Positions 8,725 to 16,193 of a stretch of DNA of 64,000 nt are shown here, in pieces; position 1 is the stretch's first letter; the number at the start of each line of letters is the position of its first letter. The stretch lies in assembly GCA_019359095.1 (NCBI GenBank), contig JAHHHZ010000033.1, positions 1 through 64,000 on the forward strand. Direction: 5' to 3'. A program made the translations under genes and the position numbers. Source of the stretch: Pleurocapsa minor HA4230-MV1. GTDB lineage: Bacteria; Cyanobacteriota; Cyanobacteriia; Cyanobacteriales; Xenococcaceae. The notes under the pieces are model-generated. The model saw only the letters and a program-made list of their open reading frames with translations, was not told the origin of the DNA and did no database searches.

Positions 8725-8853
8725 GAGGAGTTTAAGGGCGAAAATTCGTCTACCAATTTTCTACCAATTTTAACTTAAAACACCCTGAAAAATAACCAAA
8801 ATACGTCGCTTATTGAGAATGAACAAGGGTTTCAAAATGTCTCTAAAAACGAC

Positions 8854-8878
8854 AAAACCCTCTCGATGAGAAGGTTTT
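8854..8878 (-). terminator. Terminator downstream of tRNA-Pro
   Basis: On the minus strand AAAACC and TCTC arms pair around a 3-base loop (one internal mismatch), followed by TTTTGTCGTTTTT. It lies 8 bp beyond the 3' end of the tRNA and would stop tRNA transcription before the integrase region. Confidence 0.6.
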
Positions 8879-8885
8879 AAATGTA

Positions 8886-8930
8886 TCGGAGCGACGGGAT
8901 TTGAACCCATGACCCCCACTACCCCAAAGT
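8886..8930. other. Probable attachment site (attR side) in the tRNA 3' half
   Basis: The 3' half of tRNA-Pro faces the integrase gene, which is the standard crossover region of tyrosine integrases using tRNA genes. A direct repeat of this segment should mark the other end of the element, left of the window. The exact core cannot be read from one end. Confidence 0.4.
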
Positions 8931-8959
8931 GGTACGCTACCAAGCTGCGCTACGCCCCG
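8886..8959 (-). tRNA. trnP-GGG: tRNA-Pro (anticodon GGG)
   Basis: Read on the minus strand the sequence folds into a cloverleaf: acceptor CGGGGCG/CGCTCCG with one G-U pair, D arm with GTAGCGCAGCTTGGTAGC, anticodon arm CCACT/AGTGG with loop TTGGGGT, and T arm GGGTTCAAATCCC. The anticodon is GGG, reading CCC proline codons. The C1:G72 start pair is characteristic of bacterial tRNA-Pro. CCA is not encoded. The discriminator base is A. Confidence 0.95.
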
Positions 8960-9055
8960 TGATTAAGCACGTATTAAAGTATACGAGGTTTCCGTTGTTT
9001 TGCGCAAGTATTTTGGTGAAAGGGATAAAACGCGATCGCTGAGGGAATTTTCTCT

Positions 9056-9727
9056 TTACACTTGCGCCCACTTACGCAGTAAATTAGCAATACTTTTAGA
9101 GATCAAATCAAATTCTGGAGTTTTACCAGATTTAGCAAAGATCGCCCGACGCGCCGTTTCTAGATCGAAAAGAAGCTCGCGATCGCTGCTATCGCGAATT
9201 ATGCTTTGTACCCAACCTACTGCAACTAATCTTGTTCCCTGAGTCACAGGGTTTACCCGATGCAACGTAGTAGAAGGATAAACAATTGCTGAACCTGCAT
9301 CTAGTTTATAGCTTTGTTCTTCTTGCACACCTTCAATGGTTAATTCTCCCCCTGTATATTCTTGAGGGGAATTAAGAAACAGGGTAAAAGAAACATCAGA
9401 TCGACATAACCCAGATTGGTTATTCATCAGGGCATTATCAACATGGGTATCATAAGACATTCCCTGGCTGTAGCGACTAAATAACAGGGAATGAATTGAC
9501 TTAGGACGAATCGCCGATTGAAATAAGGCATTGTGGTTCAAAGCAGCGCGAATTTTGGTTTTAAGCTCTTTTTCAGATGTTCCTACTTTTAATTGCTGAT
9601 TATGCTTAACTAATTTAGCGTGCCAACCTGCTGTCAGTTTTCCATCTATAAATTCGGCTTTTGATAAGACTTGTTGAATCTCTGTTAACTGATCGGGAGA
9701 TAGTATTTGATTAATCGAGAAAATCAT
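9056..9727 (-). CDS. piuC: PKHD-type 2-oxoglutarate/Fe(II) dioxygenase (PiuC/YbiX)
   Basis: A non-heme iron hydroxylase of the PKHD family, often linked to iron uptake in bacteria. Seen: the double-stranded beta-helix with metal ligands His95 and Asp97 (YDTHVDN), His156 (TTLHRV) and the 2-oxoglutarate-binding Arg166 (GTRLVAVGW). The N-terminal half (FIDGKLTAGWHAK) is typical of the PiuC/YbiX subgroup, and 223 aa is the usual length. It lies just outside the element, beyond the tRNA, so it is chromosomal. No TonB receptor gene lies beside it, so the iron link rests on the family. The substrate is unknown. Confidence 0.9.
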   Translation of the reverse strand: MIFSINQILSPDQLTEIQQVLSKAEFIDGKLTAGWHAKLVKHNQQLKVGTSEKELKTKIRAALNHNALFQSAIRPKSIHSLLFSRYSQGMSYDTHVDNALMNNQSGLCRSDVSFTLFLNSPQEYTGGELTIEGVQEEQSYKLDAGSAIVYPSTTLHRVNPVTQGTRLVAVGWVQSIIRDSSDRELLFDLETARRAIFAKSGKTPEFDLISKSIANLLRKWAQV

Positions 9728-10080
9728 GATGTGTTGTACGTGTTTAGTTCTTAGTTTTGGGGAAACTGAGGAAAACAGCGATTAAGCATCTTAGAAAAGA
9801 TTAAATATGATTAAATACATCCAATGTGAATTAAAACTTACTTTTCGGATAGCTACCGCTGCGGAAACGTGGGATTGTCAAGCCCTTTATGATAGTTCTC
9901 CAAACTTTGAATTTTAGAGAAAATTTTCAAGAAATTTAGCCAAGTAATTGAGAAATAGTATTACACAACAACATGTTGCATTATTTAACCAAGATCTTAA
10001 AACAATTGAAACAACTCCAGATCTAGATTTCCCTACAGAATAAACTAAACAGTAGAAAAGTAAATTTATCTGCAATCAGT
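9728..10080. other. Intergenic region, divergent promoters
   Basis: This 353-bp spacer separates two divergent genes. It holds one palindromic repeat fragment near 9845-9870 (GCTACCGCTGCGG) and is otherwise AT-rich. No open frame or RNA gene is recognised. Confidence 0.4.
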
Positions 10081-10929
10081 ATGCCTACAGTTGATGTTCG
10101 TGGAGTAGATCATTATTACGAGTGGATTCGTCGTTCAGAGAATGCTCATAAACCAGTCATGGTATTTGTCCATGGTTGGGGAGGATCGGCAAAATATTGG
10201 CGCAGCACCGCAGAAGCGATCGCCGATGACTTTGATTGTCTACTCTATGATCTGCGAGGCTTTGGTCGTTCTCCCATACCACAGAATGCCCCTAATTTGG
10301 GCTATAAGATGGAAGATTATGCCGATGATTTAGCTTTGCTGTTAGATGCTTTAAACCTCAATCGAGTCTATCTCAATGCTCATTCAATGGGAGCATCAGT
10401 TGCTACATTTTTCCTCAACCGCTATCGTGAAAAAGTGCAACAGGCAATTCTCACCTGTAACGGTATTTTTGAATACGATGCCTTAGCTTTTGCAGCTTTT
10501 CATAAGTTTGGTGGCTATGTAGTCAAGTTTCGCTACAATTGGTTTTTAAAATTTCCCTTTGCCGACAGAATGTTTATGGCACGGTTTTTACATCGTCCAA
10601 TTGATAAAAGCGATCGCCAGGCATTTTTAGCCGATTTTCTTTTAGCTGATTATGCAGCTGCGGTAGGCACAATCTATACTTCCGTCAGTAAAGAAGCGGT
10701 AGAAATCATGCCTCAAGAATTCGCCAAACTAACAGTACCTACTTTAATGGTTTCAGGAGAAAAAGATATTATTATTCCTGCCAGCATGGGTAGACAAGCA
10801 GCCGCTTTAAACAACAAGATTGAGTATGTAGAACTACCAGAAACCTCACATTTTCCCATGTTGGAAGACAAGCCAGCTTATCTCAAGACAATTAAAGAAT
10901 TTTTGCAGGTTAGCAGTGCAGTGGCTTAA
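10081..10929 (+). CDS. Alpha/beta hydrolase
   Basis: A soluble 282-aa alpha/beta-hydrolase. Seen: the oxyanion-hole strand VFVHGWGGSAKYW (28-40), the nucleophile elbow NAHSMGAS with Ser102, the acid Asp229 (SGEKDIIIP) and His257 (TSHFPM), so the triad is complete. The cap region is rich in aromatic residues (FRYNWFLKFPF). The substrate cannot be told from sequence; esterase, lactonase or epoxide-hydrolase-like roles are all open. It stands alone; a repeat-rich region follows directly after the stop. Confidence 0.88.
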   Translation: MPTVDVRGVDHYYEWIRRSENAHKPVMVFVHGWGGSAKYWRSTAEAIADDFDCLLYDLRGFGRSPIPQNAPNLGYKMEDYADDLALLLDALNLNRVYLNAHSMGASVATFFLNRYREKVQQAILTCNGIFEYDALAFAAFHKFGGYVVKFRYNWFLKFPFADRMFMARFLHRPIDKSDRQAFLADFLLADYAAAVGTIYTSVSKEAVEIMPQEFAKLTVPTLMVSGEKDIIIPASMGRQAAALNNKIEYVELPETSHFPMLEDKPAYLKTIKEFLQVSSAVA

Positions 10930-10932
10930 TAA

Positions 10933-10968
10933 TTACTGATTACTGATTACTGATTACTAATTACTGAT
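10933..10968. repeat. Heptamer array (ATTACTG units)
   Basis: Five tandem units of ATTACTG/ATTACTA follow the stop of the hydrolase gene. Short tandem heptamers of this type are known from cyanobacteria. Similar arrays occur at 14826-14872 and 19486-19529. Confidence 0.85.
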
Positions 10969-11080
10969 CAACTGGTGGGCATTATCTTAAGCGATCGGTC
11001 TTTATTCTGATTATTGGCGATGCACTAAAGCACTAGCTTCGCGTCGCCCACCCTACATTGTTCACTGCTCATTGCTCATT
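10966..11080 (+). repeat. Inverted dispersed repeat, left copy
   Basis: About 110 bp starting GATCAACTGGTGGGC and running through CACTAGCTTCGCGTCG to CCCTACATTGTTCACTG. The same sequence appears reversed at 14655-14771 with only a few mismatches (near 10993-11000), so the two copies form an inverted pair about 3.6 kb apart around nuiA, rpoD and raf1. Its AATGAGC-type heptamer end continues into a nested palindromic repeat. Confidence 0.85.
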
Positions 11081-11137
11081 GTGACGCGAGCTTGCGAGCT
11101 AATGGTAAACCATACCGCTTCGCATATCCTTTAGGAC
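11081..11137. repeat. Palindromic small dispersed repeat nested in a heptamer run
   Basis: A GC-rich block with GACGCGAGCTTGCGAGC and CATATCCTTTAGGAC interrupts a run of ATTGCTC heptamers: the run stops at 11081 and resumes at 11138. The same CCTTTAGG and CGAAGC motifs recur across the window. Confidence 0.7.
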
Positions 11138-11153
11138 TCATTGCTCATTGCGT

Positions 11154-11558
11154 ATGACTGATCCAGATCGAGAATTAATTAAACAATTAGAGTCAGCAAC
11201 CACAGATCTACTCTGGTTTAGTGAAGCAGAATACCCGATTCAAGTTGTCTATTGGCATGATGCAGCTAATTTTACTCTGGATACCTTATTACAGCAGCAC
11301 GATTATCCTCCTGACACCAAAGTAGCGATGCCAGAATTTTCTGCTTTTTTTGCTGTTGCCACTAAACAGGAGACTTGGCACAACGAAGCCGAACAAGCTC
11401 AAGTGCTGAGATACCAAACTCTAGTCAATTTAATGGCAAATAATCTCACAAATATCAAAGTATATTTGCTGGGAGATATTGAAATTGATGCCTATATTTT
11501 AGGTACAACTCCGCAGATGGCGATCGCTGGATTGGCCACTCGAATAGTTGCAACTTAA
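11154..11558 (+). CDS. nuiA: Nuclease A inhibitor family protein
   Basis: A small acidic protein (134 aa) matching NuiA, the inhibitor of the sugar-nonspecific nuclease NucA of Anabaena. Seen in order: LLWFSEAEYPIQVVYW, FSAFFAVATKQETW, NLTNIKVYLLGDIEIDAY and the end TPQMAIAGLATRIVAT, all features of the family, at the family's usual length. NuiA binds the nuclease active site one-to-one. No NucA-like nuclease gene is in the window, so the target must be elsewhere or the inhibitor stands alone. I chose ATG 11154 over the TTG at 11148; neither has a clear ribosome site. The start lies directly at the edge of a repeat. Confidence 0.87.
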   Translation: MTDPDRELIKQLESATTDLLWFSEAEYPIQVVYWHDAANFTLDTLLQQHDYPPDTKVAMPEFSAFFAVATKQETWHNEAEQAQVLRYQTLVNLMANNLTNIKVYLLGDIEIDAYILGTTPQMAIAGLATRIVAT

Positions 11559-11582
11559 TGAACCTAATTAAATTGCGCTATT

Positions 11583-11620
11583 AAAAAGGGATCTGACAGT
11601 CAATGCCGATCCCTTTTTTT
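11583..11620. terminator. Bidirectional terminator between nuiA and rpoD
   Basis: AAAAAGGGATC pairs with GATCCCTTTTTTT, with A and T tracts on both sides, between two convergent genes. It should end transcription from both strands. Confidence 0.85.
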
Positions 11621-11659
11621 CTTGTTAGTTTCTATCTAAAGGTAGATTATTTTATTGGT

Positions 11660-12781
11660 TTAACGGATGTATTCTTTTAATATACTGTTGCGGTTGGGGT
11701 GACGCAGTTTACGTAAGGCTTTAGCCTCAATTTGGCGGATACGCTCGCGAGTAACATTAAAAATCTGGCCGATTTCCTCTAATGTTTTCATGCGACCATC
11801 ATCTAAACCATAGCGCAGACGTAGAACATCGCGTTCACGAGGACTAAGAGTATCTAATACGCTTTCTAAATCCTCTCTTAGTAGGCTTTTGGACACCTGG
11901 TCTTCTGGGGTTTCGCCATCAGCCTCGATAAAATCGCCCAAACGAGAGTCTTCTTCTTTACCAATGGGTGTTTCTAAGGAAATAGGTAATTGAGCTGATT
12001 TAGCGATAAATCTGAGCTTCTCAATGGTCATTTCCATGCGAGTAGCAATTTCTTCTTCTGTAGGTTTGCGTCCTCTTTCTTGAGAAAGTAATTTAGTAGT
12101 TTTTTTAATGCGAGAGATGGTTTCATAAAGATGAACAGGAAGACGGATGGTGCGAGATTGATCGGCGATCGCTCTGGTAATTGCCTGTCTAATCCACCAA
12201 GTGGCATAAGTAGAGAATTTATATCCTTTTTCGTGATCGAATTTTTCTGCGGCTCTGATTAGACCAAGAGAACCTTCTTGAATCAAATCCTGAAAAGATA
12301 AGCCACGGTTCATATATTTTTTGGCGATCGATACTACCAAACGTAGGTTGGACTGTACCATTTTATCTTTCGCTCGGCGACCAATAAACAAGCGACGGCG
12401 GAATTTACGGTATTCCATGTCTACTTCTCTTGCCCATTCTTCCTCGGTAGCTTCTCTACCTAGACCATCTTCGAGACTATCTTTTAGTCTTTCTAGTTCT
12501 AATAAGTCGGCAATCTGACGTGCTAGCTCAATTTCTTCTTCTGCTCTTAGCAGTCGGATGCGACCAATTTCTTGTAGATAAATACGAATAGAATCTTCAG
12601 TGTACGGTTTCTTTCTACCGCGTTCAGCACGTTTTGTAGTACTAGCTGGTTTCTTTTTCCCTTTAGCTGCTGATTTTAGCTCGATGCTATCTTGATTCTT
12701 GCTGCTATCTTCATCGATTAGGCTCTCCCAATCGTTTCCAGGATTGGCGATCGTTGCTAGGACTTGATTAGCTTGGGTCAT
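11660..12781 (-). CDS. rpoD: Principal RNA polymerase sigma factor (SigA/RpoD)
   Basis: The group 1 sigma-70 factor that recognises housekeeping promoters. Seen: region 1.2 ([16 protein letters not shown]), region 2 ([52 protein letters not shown]), region 3 and region 4.2 ([30 protein letters not shown]). An acidic/basic N-terminal stretch replaces the long region 1.1 of proteobacterial RpoD, as usual in cyanobacteria. At 373 aa the length fits SigA. It could be confused only with a group 2 factor; the N-terminal part and solitary position favour SigA. The upstream region to 13383 is long and holds an inverted repeat. Confidence 0.93.
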   Translation of the reverse strand: MTQANQVLATIANPGNDWESLIDEDSSKNQDSIELKSAAKGKKKPASTTKRAERGRKKPYTEDSIRIYLQEIGRIRLLRAEEEIELARQIADLLELERLKDSLEDGLGREATEEEWAREVDMEYRKFRRRLFIGRRAKDKMVQSNLRLVVSIAKKYMNRGLSFQDLIQEGSLGLIRAAEKFDHEKGYKFSTYATWWIRQAITRAIADQSRTIRLPVHLYETISRIKKTTKLLSQERGRKPTEEEIATRMEMTIEKLRFIAKSAQLPISLETPIGKEEDSRLGDFIEADGETPEDQVSKSLLREDLESVLDTLSPRERDVLRLRYGLDDGRMKTLEEIGQIFNVTRERIRQIEAKALRKLRHPNRNSILKEYIR

Positions 12782-13383
12782 GCCGTTTTCCTCTTGCTCC
12801 TTCAGTGAAAAAATAATATATAGTCGTTTTAGTTAAGTTTAGTTAAGCCGAGCTTAACTATGTGTCTAATTACACTTTTACCGCTCTTGAAATTATGGAA
12901 GGTTACCTTCTTGGTGAAATAATTGATGCTATTCCATTAAACCTCAAATGAAATTAATTGCCTACTGAGTAGTATCAACTAGAAATTTGCAATTGCTTCT
13001 CGATTTTAGCTTCGATTGCTATAAGTTTGGTAAAGATTGGTCAGAAATTTGAGCATATTTCCCTAAATCTTTTAAAGAGAAGACAAAGTTTCTTTTAAAT
13101 CCAGCTCCTCTGGCATTGTAAGCAATTTAACCAAAAAAAACACGAATTGATTTTGAGCATTAAAAAACTACTCTCTAAAACTTCAATCAGCAAAAGTTAT
13201 GTTTTCTAAATAATCTGATGTATTGCCCTTTGGCAGGATTGTAAAGCACAATCAAAAATTCTTATTACGAAATATAAAGTAAAAATTGATCGAGCTTATT
13301 TTTTTGCCGAAAAAGCTTTGAACACATACCAGATAAGTACAATTGCTTAAGAAATTACCCCAAGGTTTTGAGTAAACATAATT
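12782..13383. other. Long region upstream of rpoD, no gene seen
   Basis: About 600 bp, AT-rich. It holds the rpoD upstream signals, the inverted repeat at 12841-12859 and a short palindrome GAAGGT-T-ACCTTC near 12897. No coding frame of convincing length or composition is present apart from the gene relic that follows at 13384. Confidence 0.45.
12841..12859. promoter_or_regulatory. Perfect inverted repeat upstream of rpoD
   Basis: AGTTAAGC-CGA-GCTTAACT, an 8-bp perfect inverted repeat 60 bp upstream of the rpoD start, preceded by a further AGTTAAG. It could be an operator or a leader hairpin. Function is inferred from position only. Confidence 0.4.
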
Positions 13384-13503
13384 ATGTATAAATATCGGCG
13401 AAGCGATCGCCTAATCATGCTGAATCAAGGTAAAATTGTCGCTGATGGCATTCCCGACACGATCATAAGAAACCCTAACTTAATGGAGTCGGATGGGATA
13501 TAA
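13384..13503 (+). pseudogene. C-terminal relic of an ECF/CbiO-type ABC transporter ATPase
   Basis: A 39-codon open stretch reads SDRLIMLNQGKIVADGIP, then DTIIRNPNLMESDGI and a stop. This is the typical extreme C-terminus of cobalt/nickel (CbiO, EcfA) ABC ATPases after the H-loop, where the text runs D-R-hydrophobic-LNxGKIVADG. The rest of the gene (Walker A, signature, Walker B) is absent upstream, so only the tail survives. It lies just before raf1. Confidence 0.65.
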
Positions 13504-13574
13504 AGTGACTCATCCTCTAAGTCACTATCATAAGGATCTAGGTAAGAAATAATAGCAAAGAAGCAGGGAAAAAG

Positions 13575-14642
13575 ATGTCACAAGATAGTCAGGTTAAGAT
13601 GTCAGAAGCAGAAGCTCAGGAGTTAATGCGATCGCTGCTGCATAAAGAAGGAAGTTGGGTCGAGTGGGGACAAGGATGTCAGCAGTTACAAAAAGCAGGC
13701 TACAGCACTCAAAGGATTTTTGAAGATACGGGGTTTCAAAACAGTCAGCAGAATCTAGTAATTGTTGCTTCTCAGGTGTTTGATAATTTAGTTAAGGCAG
13801 AGGTTGCGCCTGAAATTCTAGACTACTTTAGAGGGCCTCGTAGTGATGTCCTGTATGAATTTCGCGTACTTAACCAGGAACAGCGGGTAGATGCTAGCTT
13901 ACTAGCCTACGATAAACGGATCGACATCGATGGAGCGATCTTAATCTCAAAGGCAATCAAAGACGTTTCGCGCATGTCTCAGTTACCAGAAGCTTTTACT
14001 AATCACCCTGGAGATTGGGTCGCATATTTAGCTTGGAAACGCGCCAAAGCTCAAAAAGATCTACAACAGCGATCGCGTTTAATTGCTCAAGGCTTAAAAT
14101 TTGCTTACTCTTCTACTGCAAGATCGGCGATCGAAAAGTTATTGAGCGACTTTACTATAGTTAACTCAGTTTCCGAACCATTACTTCCTTTATATCGACT
14201 AGAACTAGAGGAAGAATTGCCAAGGATAGTTCCCTTAGCTGGCTCTTATCCTCTGGGTAGCCAAGCAATCTCCACTGTCGAACAAGTAGAAATTCAAAAG
14301 TCATTTAGTCAGATTAAAGCTAAAGGCGGTGCTTATGTGCCAATTCCTGGTTGGCAAGTAGTGCTAAAAGCCGAAGATCCTGTAGGTTATCTTTGTCCTA
14401 GTAATCTTTTGCCTAAGTATCTTGGCGGAAATGTAGAAGAAGTTTTAGTTATCCTAGACCGAGCAAATCGTGCCTGGGATGTTAACAGCTATTTTGTCGT
14501 TGAAATAGAAGATAAATTAGAGCTGCGCTGGTTTGAAACTGCACCAGAAGAACCAATCATCGGTCAACTAGTGCTAATTCTACGTCCGAAAAAGATTTTA
14601 GACGAAAGTAACATTACTCAGCCTTGGCAAATGGACGACTAG
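13575..14642 (+). CDS. raf1: RuBisCO accumulation factor 1
   Basis: Assembly chaperone that binds RbcL dimers and helps form the RuBisCO holoenzyme core. Seen: an N-terminal alpha domain with KEGSWVEWGQGCQQLQKAG and FEDTGFQNSQQNLVIVASQVF, a linker, and a C-terminal beta domain with PIPGWQVVLKAEDP and LELRWFETAPEEPIIGQLVL. Length 355 aa matches cyanobacterial Raf1. A weak ribosome site (CAGGGAAAAAG) precedes ATG 13575. The rbc operon is not in the window. The gene ends at the right copy of the inverted repeat. Confidence 0.92.
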   Translation: MSQDSQVKMSEAEAQELMRSLLHKEGSWVEWGQGCQQLQKAGYSTQRIFEDTGFQNSQQNLVIVASQVFDNLVKAEVAPEILDYFRGPRSDVLYEFRVLNQEQRVDASLLAYDKRIDIDGAILISKAIKDVSRMSQLPEAFTNHPGDWVAYLAWKRAKAQKDLQQRSRLIAQGLKFAYSSTARSAIEKLLSDFTIVNSVSEPLLPLYRLELEEELPRIVPLAGSYPLGSQAISTVEQVEIQKSFSQIKAKGGAYVPIPGWQVVLKAEDPVGYLCPSNLLPKYLGGNVEEVLVILDRANRAWDVNSYFVVEIEDKLELRWFETAPEEPIIGQLVLILRPKKILDESNITQPWQMDD

Positions 14643-14654
14643 AACAATGAGCAA

Positions 14655-14771
14655 TGAACAATGAGTGAACAGTGAACAATGTAGGGTGGGCGACGCGAAG
14701 CTAGTGCTTTAGTGCATCGCCAATAATCAGAATAAAGACTGAGCGCCTAAGATAATGCCCACCAGTTGATC
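14655..14771 (-). repeat. Inverted dispersed repeat, right copy
   Basis: Reverse complement of the repeat at 10966-11080: GTAGGGTGGGCGACGCG, then AGTGCATCGCCAATAATC and GATAATGCCCACCAGTTGATC. The heptamer edge here reads AATGAGC/AATGAAC. It starts just after the raf1 stop codon. Confidence 0.85.
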
Positions 14772-14777
14772 GGTAAT

Positions 14778-14823
14778 TAGTCCTAAAGGATAAGCTTCGC
14801 CCTAAAGGACTAGCTTCGCGTCG
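14778..14823. repeat. Small dispersed palindromic repeat (CCTAAAGG/CGCGAAGC type)
   Basis: AGTCCTAAAGGATAAGC and CCCTAAAGGACTAGCTTC repeat the motif that recurs at 11081, 23479, 26510, 30787, 37288 and 51493. These short elements end the inverted repeat region. Confidence 0.7.
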
Positions 14824-14825
14824 CA

Positions 14826-14872
14826 AATAATTAGTAATTAGTAATTAGTAATTAGTAATCAGTAATCAGTAG
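14826..14872. repeat. Heptamer array overlapping the deacetylase stop
   Basis: AATTAGT/AATCAGT heptamers in tandem. The array runs into the 3' end of the minus-strand deacetylase gene: its stop codon and last residues (TTDY) are encoded by the units. Confidence 0.8.
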
Positions 14873-15878
14873 TTAATACTTTAGATACTTGCTTTTGTGG
14901 GTTTAAACAAAGTTTAGCAATCTCGCCCATGTTTAGAGATTGCATTTTGTCTTGAGTATTTAGCTTCTGGTATGACTGAAGAATTTTCTCTAAAAAGTTC
15001 AGATTTTCTGCTAGATTGACGCCAAAGTTGTGGGGATGCCACCATAGATGATATACCAGTCCATGATTAGCAGCATACTTTAACCCTGAAGTGATGCGAC
15101 GTAGACGTAGACCATCTAGATACTTAAGCTTGGCGGAATAGGGACGCAGAAAACGGCTAGCAGGAATATTGATCGGATAGGTAGAGCGCAAATCTGACCA
15201 AGACTGGCAATTGTGACCAGTCAAATTAATATATGCATCAAGCAGGCGCAAAATTCGCTTACGAGGTCGATCGCCGTCTCCCCTTTCGTCATGATAAATT
15301 GAGCTAGTTTCGTTGCCTCGATAACAATTGATCCCGCAGTCTATAATCGCTGCTAAATAAGCTTGATTATATTGATTGCGCGGAAATACTAAGCTGGTTG
15401 TGCTTAAGTTAGCTTTTTCGGCAATGGCGATCGCTGCATGAAGATCTGCTTTAAATTGTGCCTGAGTTTGTCCTGTTTCTAAACAGTAATAGTGAGAAAA
15501 AGTATGAGTGCCAATTTCTTGTCCTGCATATTGTTTAACTAATTCGATTAAATCTGGACAAAAATGCAGCTGTTGATTATCTTCTTTTTTTAAAGTATTG
15601 ATGTATTGATAAGGATCGAGTTGCGATCGATCATAACTGGGTAGTTGCGCTGGGATATTTTCTTGTAATTCTTCAATATCAGCATAATAAAGAAACCCAA
15701 CAGTAGCCCAAGTAGCGTGAATTTTATATTTTTTAAATAGTTCTAAAATAGCGGGTATAGCTTGACGAACTCCTACTAAATGCTTTTGATAATCATCGAG
15801 AGAAATAACGTCTCGCATTCCCCAATAAAGCTCTAAGTCAAGAGAAATAACTAGAGTTCCTGGAGATAATATATTCAT
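14859..15878 (-). CDS. Polysaccharide deacetylase family protein
   Basis: A NodB-homology (CE4-like) protein, 339 aa. Seen: the first motif as ISLDLELYWG near residue 12 (Asp13/Glu15 in place of the usual TFDDG), HATWATVGFLYY (motif 2-adjacent), EIGTHTFSHYYC (motif 2, His ligands), and LVFPRNQYN (motif 3, FPRxxY). The C-terminal part has HLWWHPHNFG, motif 5-like. Members remove acetyl groups from polysaccharide; the TFDDG variation here is typical of a subgroup whose substrate is not clear. No signal peptide is seen, so cytoplasmic. The C-terminus lies in a heptamer repeat. Confidence 0.82.
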   Translation of the reverse strand: MNILSPGTLVISLDLELYWGMRDVISLDDYQKHLVGVRQAIPAILELFKKYKIHATWATVGFLYYADIEELQENIPAQLPSYDRSQLDPYQYINTLKKEDNQQLHFCPDLIELVKQYAGQEIGTHTFSHYYCLETGQTQAQFKADLHAAIAIAEKANLSTTSLVFPRNQYNQAYLAAIIDCGINCYRGNETSSIYHDERGDGDRPRKRILRLLDAYINLTGHNCQSWSDLRSTYPINIPASRFLRPYSAKLKYLDGLRLRRITSGLKYAANHGLVYHLWWHPHNFGVNLAENLNFLEKILQSYQKLNTQDKMQSLNMGEIAKLCLNPQKQVSKVLTTDY

Positions 15879-16193
15879 ATTTTAAATTTAAAATATATGA
15901 TAATAAAGCTTATCTAAATACTATTTATTAGTAGTAGCTTAGATATATATTTTTTTTAAAAATACTCGATCAAAATAACTTTTTTAAACAATAGATTTTG
16001 TTGTCTAAAATTATTGCATAGCAATATGAGTACAAAACAAACTTGATATTTGCAGAACAAATGTATAAAATTAGCTTTGTAAATGAGTTTTAACTATGAA
16101 ATAATATCATAATTAAACTAAATAATATAGATTTAAAATGAGCGGTTAAATTATTGCTTAAGTAACAAGATTGTACAGGTCGTAATCATATTA
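15879..16193. other. AT-rich intergenic region
   Basis: A 315-bp, strongly AT-rich spacer between two same-direction genes, the start of the deacetylase and the end of tilS. It should contain the deacetylase promoter. No gene, repeat or hairpin stands out. Confidence 0.4.

Noticed and set aside
9056..9727. Treating the PiuC-like gene as element cargo
   Set aside because: It lies beyond the tRNA-Pro 3' junction on the chromosomal side and in the opposite gene neighbourhood.
10933..10968. Tandem repeat considered as a CRISPR array
   Set aside because: Units are 7 bp with no spacers, and no cas genes are seen in the window. They are heptamer repeats.
12893..12960. Short frame MEGYLLGEIIDAIPLNLK in the rpoD upstream region
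   Set aside because: 18 codons, no conservation evidence, no ribosome site; not counted as a gene.
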